Below, in pieces: positions 30,156 to 38,210 of a stretch of 64,000 nucleotides of DNA. Made by a program: the position numbers and the translations under genes. Position 1 is the first letter of the stretch. Each line of letters starts with the position of its first letter. Source of the DNA: DATCJU01 sp036562635 (GTDB taxonomy: Bacteria > Actinomycetota > Actinomycetes > Mycobacteriales > Pseudonocardiaceae); the NCBI GenBank assembly GCA_036562635.1, contig DATCJU010000093.1, positions 4,238 through 68,237 of the forward strand. Reading direction: 5' to 3'. Below the pieces are notes generated by a model. The model was not told the DNA's origin, did not search any database, and saw only the letters and a program-made list of their open reading frames with translations.

Positions 30156-30974
30156 TCAGACGCGGTCCAGCCGACGGGGCAGTGCCGGCCAGTGGCGGGT
30201 GCGGTCCCCGGACAGGGCCCGGGCGAAACCGGCCCACCGCTCGGCGGGGACCGTTCCGGCCGGCGCCGACGGGGACAGGCCGGCCTCGACCAGCAACCGC
30301 CGGGCCCGCCGCTCCCCGACCAGGTCGCCCAGGAGTGGTCGGACCGGACGTTCCGGCTCGGCGTACGCGGCCTGCAGCATCACCCACAACACCCGCAGCG
30401 CCTGACCGTCCAGCCGGGGGCGGGGCCGCACGGCGAGATGGGCGGCGTCCACGGCGGGCGCGGGGTCGAAGCACCCGGCCGGAATCCGTCGGCGCAGGAC
30501 CAGTTCGTGGCGGGCGGCCCACCACGCTCCCTCCGGCGCACGTGGACACGGTCGGGTGATTCTCCGGGCCAGCTCCCACTGCACGATCAGCTCGGCACCG
30601 GCCAGGGCGGTACGCGACGGGTTCAGCAGTCGACGCAACAGCAGGGTGGAGATCGCGAACGGGATGCTGGCCACGACCAGGTAGGGACGCCGGGGCAGCG
30701 GCACCGACTGCGCGTCGGCGTGCACCACCCGGACCCGGTCGCACGCCGCGAACCGTTTCCGGAGCAGCGTCACGAACCGGGGATTCCGCTCGATGGCCAG
30801 GACACGAGCTCCGGTCCGTGCCAACGGGGCGGTGATCGCCCCGGTGCCGGCACCCACGTCGAGGACCAGGTCACCCGGGCCGGGCCCGGCCGAACGCACC
30901 AGGCCGAGGGCCACCTCGTGGGCCCGCAGGATGTGGATGCCGGGAGCGTTGGCGGCGCGGCTGGGTTCAGACAC
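30156..30974 (-). CDS. erm: Erm-type 23S rRNA adenine N6-methyltransferase
   Basis: A 272-residue SAM-dependent methylase of the KsgA/Erm family: motif I LVLDVGAGTGAITAPLA (about 36-52), acidic motif II VLAIERNP, motif III VVHADAQSVPL and motif IV at VVASIPFAIS (103-106), where the family norm is N-[IL]-P-[FY]; Ser replaces Asn. AELIVQWELARR and the basic C-terminal domain are typical of actinobacterial Erm proteins, which methylate A2058 and give macrolide-lincosamide-streptogramin resistance. GTG 30974 is the first possible start in frame, has no ribosome site and overlaps a 9-codon leader ORF. KsgA is less likely on sequence pattern. Confidence 0.8.
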   Translation of the reverse strand: MSEPSRAANAPGIHILRAHEVALGLVRSAGPGPGDLVLDVGAGTGAITAPLARTGARVLAIERNPRFVTLLRKRFAACDRVRVVHADAQSVPLPRRPYLVVASIPFAISTLLLRRLLNPSRTALAGAELIVQWELARRITRPCPRAPEGAWWAARHELVLRRRIPAGCFDPAPAVDAAHLAVRPRPRLDGQALRVLWVMLQAAYAEPERPVRPLLGDLVGERRARRLLVEAGLSPSAPAGTVPAERWAGFARALSGDRTRHWPALPRRLDRV

Positions 30975-30996
30975 GCGCCATCACGATCACGAACAT
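30967..30996 (-). CDS. Possible leader peptide of the erm-type gene (9 aa)
   Basis: Short ORF MFVIVMARV with GGAAG six bases before its ATG. Its stop codon overlaps the erm GTG start by 8 nt in another frame. The methylase start has no ribosome site of its own, so its translation should depend on this leader. The FVIV stretch recalls the IFVI arrest motif of the ErmC leader, although here it is nearer the N-terminus. Existence as a translated peptide is inference. Confidence 0.4.
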   Translation of the reverse strand: MFVIVMARV

Positions 30997-31401
30997 GATC
31001 AACTTCCGGGGGTGAGGGCCGTCAGGACGAGACGACGGACCACGCCCGGTCACCGGTCAGGGCACGTGCGAGGACAGCTGATCCACGAGTGATCCACGAG
31101 TGGTGGAACGGACCCGGAACAGGATCAGCTCAGGTCACACAGGAGACGTCGGCCGTCACGGGCCGAGCGGCGACGAGGCCGGAACCCGGGCGGAGCGTGG
31201 TCCGGCAGCGGCCCACCGGTGGCCGGGAACGGCCACACCGGTGTGTGGACCGCCGCGCTCAGCCCCGGAGCCGGCAGAAGTACAGGGTGGTGGGTGCCCA
31301 CGTCACACCGCCAGGCTAACGAGCCCGGTTCCCAGCGGCACCCGAATTTCCCGCGTCGGCGGGGTGCAGGTCCCCACCGGCGGGTGATCGACGGTCCCCG
31401 G
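30997..31401. other. Gap upstream of erm leader
   Basis: About 405 bp between the erm leader and pepE, both on the - strand. It contains a tandem copy of an 11-bp unit, TGATCCACGAG (31079-31100), and a weak hairpin near 31359-31381 that may end pepE transcription. It must also carry the methylase promoter, not identified. Confidence 0.35.
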
Positions 31402-32135
31402 TCAGCCCTGCGCCGGCCGGTCGAACACGGGGACGGTGTCCAGGAGGAACGACACGTCGGAACCGGCGGGCAGCTCCCGCGGCGACTCGCCCCGACGGAA
31501 CAGTCGGGCCGGCAGGTCCCCGCCCAGGACGGCCCGCCCGTCCCGCACCTGCAGCCAGGTGCCCTCGCGCAACGCCAGCACCGGGACGTCGTTCTCCTCC
31601 AGGAACTCCGTCAGGCGTTGGTCGCGGGTCTCCCCCATGAACGTGCTGTTCGGGTCGGGGTCCAGGTAGTGGGGGTTGATCTGGAACGGCACCAGTCCGA
31701 GCGCGGTGAAGGACTCCGGCTGCACGATCGGCATGTCGTTGGTGGTGCGGATGCTGGGCGCACCCAGGTTCGTGCCGGCGCTGGACCCCAGGTAGGGAAC
31801 CCCGCCGTCCCGCACGGCCTCCCGCAGCGGGTCCACCAGCCCGCGGCGCTGCAACGTCGCCAGCAACCGGAACGTGTTGCCGCCCCCGACGAACACCGCC
31901 GACGCCTCCCGGAGCGCGGCCACCGGGTCCGCCGCGGCGTCAGACCACGGACCCGCAACCCCAGGGGGCGCAGCGCCTCGCCCACCCGGTGGGCGTACCA
32001 GTCGTGGTCGGCCAGGGCGAACGGCACGAACAGCAGCTCGTCCCGCCCCGCCAGGTGGTCGGTGATCGCCTCGAACGCGTGCTCCAGGAAGCCGCGCCCG
32101 TAGGCCTCCGAGTTGGACAGCAACAGCAGTCGCAC
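31402..32135 (-). pseudogene. pepE: pepE (peptidase E, S51) interrupted by a frameshift
   Basis: The gene is in two frames. From GTG 32135 the first reads MRLLLLSNSEAYGRGFLEHA...GEALRPLGLRVRGL, the normal PepE N-terminus; from about 31955 the match continues one frame away with DPVAALREASAVFVGGGNTFRL, the nucleophile region YLGSSAGTNL, TTNDMPIVQP, NPHYLDPDPNS and GETRDQR to the end at 31402. Loss of a single base near 31945-31960 explains it. No slippery heptamer is seen. Intact PepE is a cytosolic dipeptidase cleaving Asp-X. Either a recent inactivation or a sequence error; the remainder is well conserved, favouring a recent event or an error. Confidence 0.8.
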
Positions 32136-32233
32136 AGCCCGCTCCCCCCTGCTCGTCGGCCGGCGTTCCGGGAATCACCCGGTCCCGCCACCCTAGGTGA
32201 CGGCACCATCCGGCAGGGTGACGGCCGTACCGG

Positions 32234-33205
32234 TCACATCCGGTCACGCAGTCCGGCGACCAGCTCGTCGGCCGCGGTGTACGGGTCGACCTCGCCGGTG
32301 ACCACCCGCTTGGCCACGGCCTGCAGCGCACTGCCACCGTGGATGTCGCCGAGCCGGGCGCGCAACTGGTCCATGGCGATCGCCTCGATCTCCGCCTCGG
32401 CCCGCCGCTGCCGCCGCTGCTCCAGCTCGCCGTGGTCGATCATCCACCGGCGGTGCTCCTCGATCGCGGCGACCACGTCGTCGACACCCTCGCCCTTGGC
32501 GGCCACGGTCTTGACGATGGGCGGACGCCAGATCGCGCCCTCCCGCTCCCGCCGGCCCAGCGAGATCATGTACTTCAGGTCGCGCACCGTCTGGTCGGCA
32601 CCGTCCCGGTCCGCCTTGTTCACCACGAACACGTCGGCGACCTCCAGGATGCCGGCCTTGGCCGCCTGGATGCCGTCCCCCATGCCGGGGGCGAGCAGCA
32701 CCAGCGTGGTGTCGGCCAGGGAGACCACCTCGACCTCGGACTGACCGACACCCACGGTCTCCAGCAGCACCACGTCACACCCGGCGGCGTCCAGCACCCG
32801 CAGTGCCTGCGGGGTGGCCCAGGCCAGGCCGCCCAGGTGCCCCCGGCTGGCCATGGACCGGATGAACACCCCGGGGTCGGTGGCGTGCTCCTGCATCCGG
32901 ACCCGGTCCCCCAGCAGCGCCCCGCCGGAGAAGGGCGAGGACGGGTCGACCGCGAGCACCCCGACCCGCTTGCCCTGCTTGCGGAACGCGGAGACCAGGG
33001 CGGAGGTCGAGGTGGACTTGCCGACCCCCGGTGAACCGGTCAACCCGATCACCTGGGCGTGACCGGTGTAGGGGGCGAGTGCCTCGGCCACCTCACGGAG
33101 CTGCGGACTGGCGTCCTCGACCAGCGAGATCAGCCGGGCGACCGCCCGCGGTTGCCCGTCACGCGCCCGCGCGACCAGATCCGCGACATCGACCGTGCGT
33201 GCCAT
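32234..33205 (-). CDS. meaB: MeaB/ArgK-type GTPase, B12 mutase chaperone
   Basis: A 323-residue G3E GTPase that protects and reloads adenosylcobalamin mutases. Walker A GSPGVGKS (57-64), VDPSSPFSGGALLGDRVRM, switch region DVVLLETVGVGQSEVEV, and the guanine motif NKAD. The C-terminal dimerisation arm (EQRRQRRAEAEIEAIAMDQL) is present. The gap to the upstream thiolase gene is 12 bp, so they form an operon, a common arrangement in actinomycetes. The likely clients are the mutase at 20 kb and methylmalonyl-CoA mutase elsewhere. Confidence 0.93.
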   Translation of the reverse strand: MARTVDVADLVARARDGQPRAVARLISLVEDASPQLREVAEALAPYTGHAQVIGLTGSPGVGKSTSTSALVSAFRKQGKRVGVLAVDPSSPFSGGALLGDRVRMQEHATDPGVFIRSMASRGHLGGLAWATPQALRVLDAAGCDVVLLETVGVGQSEVEVVSLADTTLVLLAPGMGDGIQAAKAGILEVADVFVVNKADRDGADQTVRDLKYMISLGRREREGAIWRPPIVKTVAAKGEGVDDVVAAIEEHRRWMIDHGELEQRRQRRAEAEIEAIAMDQLRARLGDIHGGSALQAVAKRVVTGEVDPYTAADELVAGLRDRM

Positions 33206-33217
33206 CAGCCCTGCTTC

Positions 33218-34420
33218 TCAGTCCTTCTTGGGAACCCGGACGATCAACGCGTCGCCCTGACCACCACCACCGCACAGCGCGGCCGCACCGATCCCACCGC
33301 CACGACGCCGCAGCTCCAGCGCCAGGTGCAGGACGATCCGGGCACCGGACATGCCGATGGGGTGGCCCAGCGCGATGGCACCGCCGTTGACGTTGACCTT
33401 CTCCTCGATGGCGGCCTCGTCGAAGCCCAGCTTGCGGGCGGAGACGATGCCGACCGCGGCGAACGCCTCGTTGATCTCGACCAGGTCCAGGTCGGTGGGC
33501 TGGATGCCCTCCTTGGCGCAGGCCGCCTTGATCGCGTTGGACGGCTGCTCGTGCAGGCTGGCGTCCGGGCCGGCCACCACGCCGTGCGCGCCGATCTCGG
33601 CGATCCACTCCAGGCCCAGCTCCTCGGCCTTGGCCTTGCTCATCACCACGACCGCGGCGGCGCCGTCGGAGATCTGCGAGGACGAACCGGCGGTGATGGT
33701 GCCGTCCGCGGCGAACGCCGGGCGCAGCCGGGCCAGGCCCTCGACCGTGGTGTCGGGCCGGACGCCCTCGTCGTGCTGGAACAGCACCGGGTCGCCCTTG
33801 CGCTGCGGGATGGGCACCGGGACGATCTCCTCGGCGAAGATCCCCTTCTCCGCGGCGGCCGCGGCCCGCTGGTGCGAGCGGGCGGAGAAGGCGTCCTGCT
33901 CCTCGCGGGTGAGCCCGTAGCGGGAGTTGTACTTCTCGGTGGACAGGCCCATCGCGACCTGGTCGAAGGCGCAGAACAGGCCGTCGTGGGCCATGTGGTC
34001 CAGCAGCTGCACCTCGCCGTACTTGAAGCCGGAGCGGGACTTGGGCAGCAGGTGCGGGGCCTGGGTCATCGACTCCTGCCCACCGGCCACCACGATGTCG
34101 AACTCACCGGCCCGGATGAGCTGGTCCGCCAGGGCGATGGCGTCGAGACCGGACAGGCAGACCTTGTTGATGGTCAGCGCGGGCACGGTCATGGGGATGC
34201 CCGCGGCCACCGCCGCCTGACGGGCGGGGATCTGCCCGGCCCCGGCGGTGAGCACCTGCCCCATGATCACGTACTGCACCTGCTCCGGAGAGACACCGGC
34301 CCGCTCCAGGGCAGCCTTGATCGCGATACCGCCGAGCTGGGCGGCGGAGAAGTCCTTGAGCGACCCGAGCAGCCGGCCCATGGGGGTACGGGCGCCGGCG
34401 ACGATCACCGAACCGGTCAC
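33218..34420 (-). CDS. Acetyl-CoA acetyltransferase (thiolase)
   Basis: A 400-residue thiolase II condensing or cleaving acetoacetyl-CoA. Nucleophile C88 in INKVCLSGLDAIA, NEAFAAV, the His motif GGAIALGHPIGMSGAR and the second Cys in LCGGGGQGDA are all present. Start GTG 34420 is 5 nt after GGAGG; a TTG further up is unlikely. First gene of the thiolase-meaB operon, divergent from methylmalonyl-CoA epimerase, and in line with the C4 acyl-CoA theme (crotonyl-CoA reductase at 36.7 kb). Confidence 0.94.
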   Translation of the reverse strand: MTGSVIVAGARTPMGRLLGSLKDFSAAQLGGIAIKAALERAGVSPEQVQYVIMGQVLTAGAGQIPARQAAVAAGIPMTVPALTINKVCLSGLDAIALADQLIRAGEFDIVVAGGQESMTQAPHLLPKSRSGFKYGEVQLLDHMAHDGLFCAFDQVAMGLSTEKYNSRYGLTREEQDAFSARSHQRAAAAAEKGIFAEEIVPVPIPQRKGDPVLFQHDEGVRPDTTVEGLARLRPAFAADGTITAGSSSQISDGAAAVVVMSKAKAEELGLEWIAEIGAHGVVAGPDASLHEQPSNAIKAACAKEGIQPTDLDLVEINEAFAAVGIVSARKLGFDEAAIEEKVNVNGGAIALGHPIGMSGARIVLHLALELRRRGGGIGAAALCGGGGQGDALIVRVPKKD

Positions 34421-34615
34421 GGTTGCCTCCAGCAACGGTGCTAGCGCTTGTTAACGTTGACCATACTCGGGCCGTCCGCTCCCCCGCTGTGACGGGCCGC
34501 ACAGGATCGAGCCGGTCGTAGCGGGGTACGCACCCGACCAGCACCGGTCACGCGTGGTGTCACCATCGCCACAGATCCACACGCCACTCCCCCCGCCCGG
34601 TCCTACCCTCACGCC

Positions 34616-35062
34616 ATGCTGGAGCCAGTGCAGTCGTACGTCACCGCCGTGGACCACGTGGGCGTCGCGGTACCCGACCTGGACGCCGCGATCGCCTTCT
34701 ACCGGGACACCTTCGGGCTGGAGGTGGCCCACACCGAGGTCAACGAGGAACAGGGCGTCCGGGAGGCGATGCTGCGCGCACCCGGCGACACCGGCACGGG
34801 AACCGCGATCCAGCTCCTGGCCCCGCTGCGCCCCGACTCGGCGATCGGGAAGTTCCTGGACCGCAGCGGCCCGGGACTGCAGCAGCTCGCCTACCGGGTC
34901 ACCGACATCGAGGCCGCCGGTGCGGCACTGCGGGCCAAGGGACTGCGTCTGCTCTACGACGAGCCGAAGCGCGGGACGGCCGGCAGCCGGATCAACTTCG
35001 TGCACCCCAAGGACGCCGGCGGAGTCCTGGTCGAACTGGTCGAACCGGCTGCGGAGCACTGA
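34616..35062 (+). CDS. mce: Methylmalonyl-CoA epimerase
   Basis: A 148-residue VOC-fold enzyme interconverting (R)- and (S)-methylmalonyl-CoA. DHVGVAVPDLDAAIAFYRDTFGLEV carries the first metal His (seen as AVDHVGVA), IQLLAPLRPDSAIGKFLDRSGPGLQQLAYRV is split over the second and third metal sites, and GSRINFVHPKDAGGVLVELVEP closes it. The start ATG 34616 has no ribosome site, so a leaderless message is possible. About 195 bp separate it from the divergent thiolase. Confidence 0.9.
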   Translation: MLEPVQSYVTAVDHVGVAVPDLDAAIAFYRDTFGLEVAHTEVNEEQGVREAMLRAPGDTGTGTAIQLLAPLRPDSAIGKFLDRSGPGLQQLAYRVTDIEAAGAALRAKGLRLLYDEPKRGTAGSRINFVHPKDAGGVLVELVEPAAEH

Positions 35063-35064
35063 AC

Positions 35065-35091
35065 GGCCCCGCCGAGCCCGCGAACGGGGCC
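35065..35091. terminator. Short hairpin between convergent genes
   Basis: Seven-bp arms GGCCCCG (35065-35071) and CGGGGCC (35085-35091) between the epimerase stop and the stop of the SAV_2336-like gene. Weak compared with the other convergent-gene hairpins. Confidence 0.4.
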
Positions 35092-35109
35092 TCCGGTCGT
35101 GCCGGTGTC

Positions 35110-36138
35110 TCAGGCCCCGAGGTCGTCCGCCGTGGGGGCCGGGCCGACGGCGTCGTCGTCCGGTTCCGTGTCCCCCGGCTCCGCCCCGGTCGACGGGGGA
35201 ACGCTCCCGTCCCCGGTCCCCAGGAGCAACACCGCGGTGTCCATCCAGCCGGAGCTGACTCCGGCGACCAGGTCGACCCAGCGACGGATACGACGCGGAT
35301 CCGGCGGCAGCACCGGTACCGCGAGTGCCCCGGACAGGACCGCCCCGGAGACGTCCGCCGCGACCGGCCGGAGCCCCAGCGCACCTCCGGCCCCGTACCG
35401 TCCCGTGGAACGCAACCGAACCCGCGGAGCCGGGATCTCCCCCACGGACGGCTCCCGTACCACGGCCACGGGCCCGCGCCACGCCCACCGGGCCAACAGC
35501 CGGGCGGCGACACCGTCCGACCACGCAGGGTTCTCCCCGTCGGTGAGCACCAGGGCCACGCACCGCGCGGCGGGTTCCCCGGGTGTCCGGGGTGGCTCCG
35601 TGTTCCCCTCCCCGTGCTTCCCGTCCAGCGGCGTGGGCGACTCCGCAGGAGGTTCCGGTGGCCCCCACAGGCAGACACGGATGCTCCGGAAACACCCCTG
35701 CCGCTCCAGGAGTGCCTGCAGGGCCCCGGCCCGTTCGGCCGCCGCGGACCCGTCCACCAGGAGAACCAGGGCGGGGTCCTCGTCCGGCCTCCGCTGCGGT
35801 GGGGCGTGCCGGGCCGGTTCCTGGCGCGCCACGTCGTCGGCCCCGTCCGTGCCCCGTCCCGGCCGCGGCAGCACGAGCGCCCGCAGGGGGCGCAGCACCC
35901 GCGGTATCCCCCGACTCCGCGCCGACGGAGACGTGGTCTCGACCGCCACGGAGACTCCGGTCGTCATGACGGTGTTCGGCTGGTCCGCCTCCTGGTCGGA
36001 CCAACCCAGGGTCCACTCCCCGGCGTGCGGCGGCGCCGAGGGCCGCCCTCCCCACCCGGATCGGGGCGGCGTCAGGCCCCGGGGCGGCTTCGGGCCCCGG
36101 TCCGCGATGGCCGCACGCACATCCTGCTGATCGGTCAC
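35110..36138 (-). CDS. Stand-alone SAV_2336-type domain protein
   Basis: A 342-residue protein. PRVLRPLRALVLP, then ALVLLVDGSAAAE with LQALLERQGCFRSIRV, then RCVALVLTDGENPAWSDG with LLARWAWRGPVAVV, and AVPVLPPDPRRIRRWVDLVAG match in order the N-terminal domain of SAV_2336-related proteins of streptomycetes, a vWA-like module usually joined to a variable C-terminal effector. Here the protein stops straight after the domain, with a short acidic tail. The MIDAS DxSxS is reduced to DGSAA. Start GTG 36138 has GGAG at 6 nt. Function unknown; a link to conflict or signalling systems is inferred from domain relatives. Confidence 0.55.
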   Translation of the reverse strand: MTDQQDVRAAIADRGPKPPRGLTPPRSGWGGRPSAPPHAGEWTLGWSDQEADQPNTVMTTGVSVAVETTSPSARSRGIPRVLRPLRALVLPRPGRGTDGADDVARQEPARHAPPQRRPDEDPALVLLVDGSAAAERAGALQALLERQGCFRSIRVCLWGPPEPPAESPTPLDGKHGEGNTEPPRTPGEPAARCVALVLTDGENPAWSDGVAARLLARWAWRGPVAVVREPSVGEIPAPRVRLRSTGRYGAGGALGLRPVAADVSGAVLSGALAVPVLPPDPRRIRRWVDLVAGVSSGWMDTAVLLLGTGDGSVPPSTGAEPGDTEPDDDAVGPAPTADDLGA

Positions 36139-36696
36139 TTCACGCTCCGGCTTGTGCGGCCGCTCCGGCCCACCACCTGAAGCGGTGGACCGGCGCCGGG
36201 GCGCTCCCGGCACGGCTTCCAGGTCCTATCTCGACGTGCTCGAGGACGGGTCGGGGGCAGGCCCGGTCCACCACCCCGTCCCGGTGCTCCGCGGCGACAC
36301 GTCCCGCCCGAGGCGGGTCCCGCCGGGCGTTCCGACGGTCCCGGGTGGCGCGGGAAGGCTCACCCCGGAACGGATCGGACACCTCCCGGCCCTCGGTGCC
36401 CGCGCGCGGTCGTCCGCCACCTCGGGCCCCGACCGGGCACGCAGGGGCGTCACCGGTGGTCGTCGCGGTCGACGTGATCCGGCACGACGATCACGAGCGC
36501 CCACGACGATCATGCCGGACACCGGTCCCGCGCCGTCACGTCCGAGCGAATCCTCGCAACGTCTGGGGGAACCTTCGTGCGGTCGCTCACAGGAAGCTCG
36601 CCGCAGCTTTCCACCCATCGTAATTTCCGGCCACCTGCGCTGGTGAGGGGCGAACCCGGGTGCCCATCCCCGCCGGTCCGGAACGGGAGGTAAGCC
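36139..36696. other. Gap upstream of ccr
   Basis: 558 bp between the divergent SAV_2336-type gene and ccr. Open frames here have compositions typical of chance frames and no recognisable motif. A slightly A/T-rich stretch at 36600-36635 is the best place for a ccr promoter. Nothing else is seen. Confidence 0.4.
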
Positions 36697-38028
36697 GTGC
36701 AGAAGATCCTCGACGCGATCCTCAACGACGACCTGGACGCCCTTGGTTCGATCCCGGTGCCCAAGACCTACCGCGGTGTCACCGTGCACGCCGACGAGGT
36801 CGACATGTTCGAGGGGGTCCCCCACCGGGAGAAGGACCCCCGCCGCTCACTGCACGTGGACGAGATCCCCACTCCCGAACTGGGTCCGGGGGAGGCGCTG
36901 GTGGCCGTGATGGCCAGTGCCATCAACTACAACACCGTGTGGAGCTCGATCTTCGAGCCCATGCCCACGTTCACCTTCCTGCGCCGCTACGGGAGGACCT
37001 CACCGCTGGCGGCCCGGCACGACCAGCCCTACCACGTGGTGGGCTCCGACCTGGCCGGCGTGGTGCTGCGGACCGGGCCGGGCGTGCACGCCTGGAAGCC
37101 GGGTGACGAGGTGGTCGCGCACTGCCTGAGCGTGGAACTGGAGCACCCCGACGGGCACGACGACACCATGCTCGACCCCGAGCAGCGGATCTGGGGGTTC
37201 GAGACCAACTTCGGTGGTCTCGCCGAGCTCGCCCTGGTCAAGGCCAACCAGCTCATGCCCAAGCCGGCCCACCTGACCTGGGAGGAGGCCGCCTGTCCGG
37301 GTCTGGTCAACTCCACCGCCTACCGGCAACTGGTGTCGCGCAACGGTGCCGGGATGAAGCAGGGCGACATCGTGCTGATCTGGGGCGCCTCGGGCGGTCT
37401 GGGCTCGTACGCCACCCAGCTCGCGCTCAACGGCGGAGCGATCCCGGTGTGTGTGGTCTCCAGCGAGGAGAAGGCCGAGATCTGCCGGCGGATGGGCGCC
37501 GAACTGATCATCAACCGCAAGGCCGAGGGGTACCGGTTCTGGAAGGACGAGCACACCCAGGACCCCAGCGAGTGGAAGCGGTTCGGTGCGCGTATCCGTG
37601 AGCTGACCGGTGGGGAGGACCCCGACATCGTCTTCGAGCACCCGGGCCGGGAGACCTTCGGGGCCAGCGTCTACGTCGCACGCCGGGGCGGCACCATCGT
37701 CACCTGCGCCGCGACCTCCGGGTACCTGCACCAGTACGACAACCGGTACCTGTGGATGAACCTCAAGCGGATCGTCGGCTCGCACTTCGCCAACTACCGG
37801 GAGGCGTGGGAGGCCAACCGGCTGATCACCAAGGGCCGGATCCACCCCACGCTCTCCAAGACCTACCCGCTGGAGCAGACCGGCCAGGCCGCCTACGAGG
37901 TGCACACCAACGCCCACCAGGGCAAGGTCGGTGTGCTGTGCCTGGCCCCGCAGGAGGGTCTGGGCGTGCGCGACGAGGAGTTCCGTGCCCGGCACCTGGA
38001 GGCGATCAACCGCTTCCGCGGCGTGTGA
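36697..38028 (+). CDS. ccr: Crotonyl-CoA carboxylase/reductase
   Basis: A 443-residue MDR-superfamily enzyme reducing and carboxylating crotonyl-CoA to ethylmalonyl-CoA with NADPH and CO2. Diagnostic stretches: INYNTVWSSIFEPMPTF, the RYGRTSPLAARHD insert, HVVGSDLAGVVLRTG, GFETNFGGLAE, WGASGGLGSYATQLA (nucleotide motif), FEHPGRETFGASVY and KRIVGSHFANYREAWEANR. Start GTG 36697 is 7 nt after GGAGG. It supplies ethylmalonyl-CoA for polyketides or the ethylmalonyl-CoA pathway. A hairpin follows at 38085. Confidence 0.95.
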   Translation: MQKILDAILNDDLDALGSIPVPKTYRGVTVHADEVDMFEGVPHREKDPRRSLHVDEIPTPELGPGEALVAVMASAINYNTVWSSIFEPMPTFTFLRRYGRTSPLAARHDQPYHVVGSDLAGVVLRTGPGVHAWKPGDEVVAHCLSVELEHPDGHDDTMLDPEQRIWGFETNFGGLAELALVKANQLMPKPAHLTWEEAACPGLVNSTAYRQLVSRNGAGMKQGDIVLIWGASGGLGSYATQLALNGGAIPVCVVSSEEKAEICRRMGAELIINRKAEGYRFWKDEHTQDPSEWKRFGARIRELTGGEDPDIVFEHPGRETFGASVYVARRGGTIVTCAATSGYLHQYDNRYLWMNLKRIVGSHFANYREAWEANRLITKGRIHPTLSKTYPLEQTGQAAYEVHTNAHQGKVGVLCLAPQEGLGVRDEEFRARHLEAINRFRGV

Positions 38029-38084
38029 TCGAGACACCACGGTCTCGGCTCGGCGGTGGACGCACAGGTCCACATCGGGCTCCG

Positions 38085-38123
38085 ACCTCCTGGGTGGCGT
38101 CCTCGGGACGTCACCCAGGAGGT
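38085..38123 (+). terminator. Hairpin terminator after ccr
   Basis: A 17-bp stem (38085-38101 with 38107-38123) containing one G-T pair and a 5-nt loop CTCGG, 56 bp after the ccr stop and before the next start at 38211. No U-tract, but the stem is very stable. Confidence 0.7.
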
Positions 38124-38210
38124 GGGTACACAGTGGACGGCATTCGGCCTTCGGGTGCATCCGGTGGCCTGGCCGATCGGGGTGGTGACCGCTCCGGGTA
38201 GCGTGAGACC

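Noticed and set aside
30098..30160. Short CGGGCGA direct repeats as a CRISPR or phage attachment remnant
   Set aside because: Units are only 7-8 bp with almost no spacers and are part of the erm terminator stem; the nearby tRNA 3' end is not duplicated in the window.
30998..31045. A second possible erm leader (GTG start, 14 codons with two consecutive Arg)
   Set aside because: No ribosome site and no established arrest motif; it could be chance coding upstream of the better candidate.
36152..36646. Overlapping long frames on both strands before ccr
   Set aside because: Translations are Arg/Pro/Gly-rich without hydrophobic core or motif, as expected for chance frames in GC-rich DNA.
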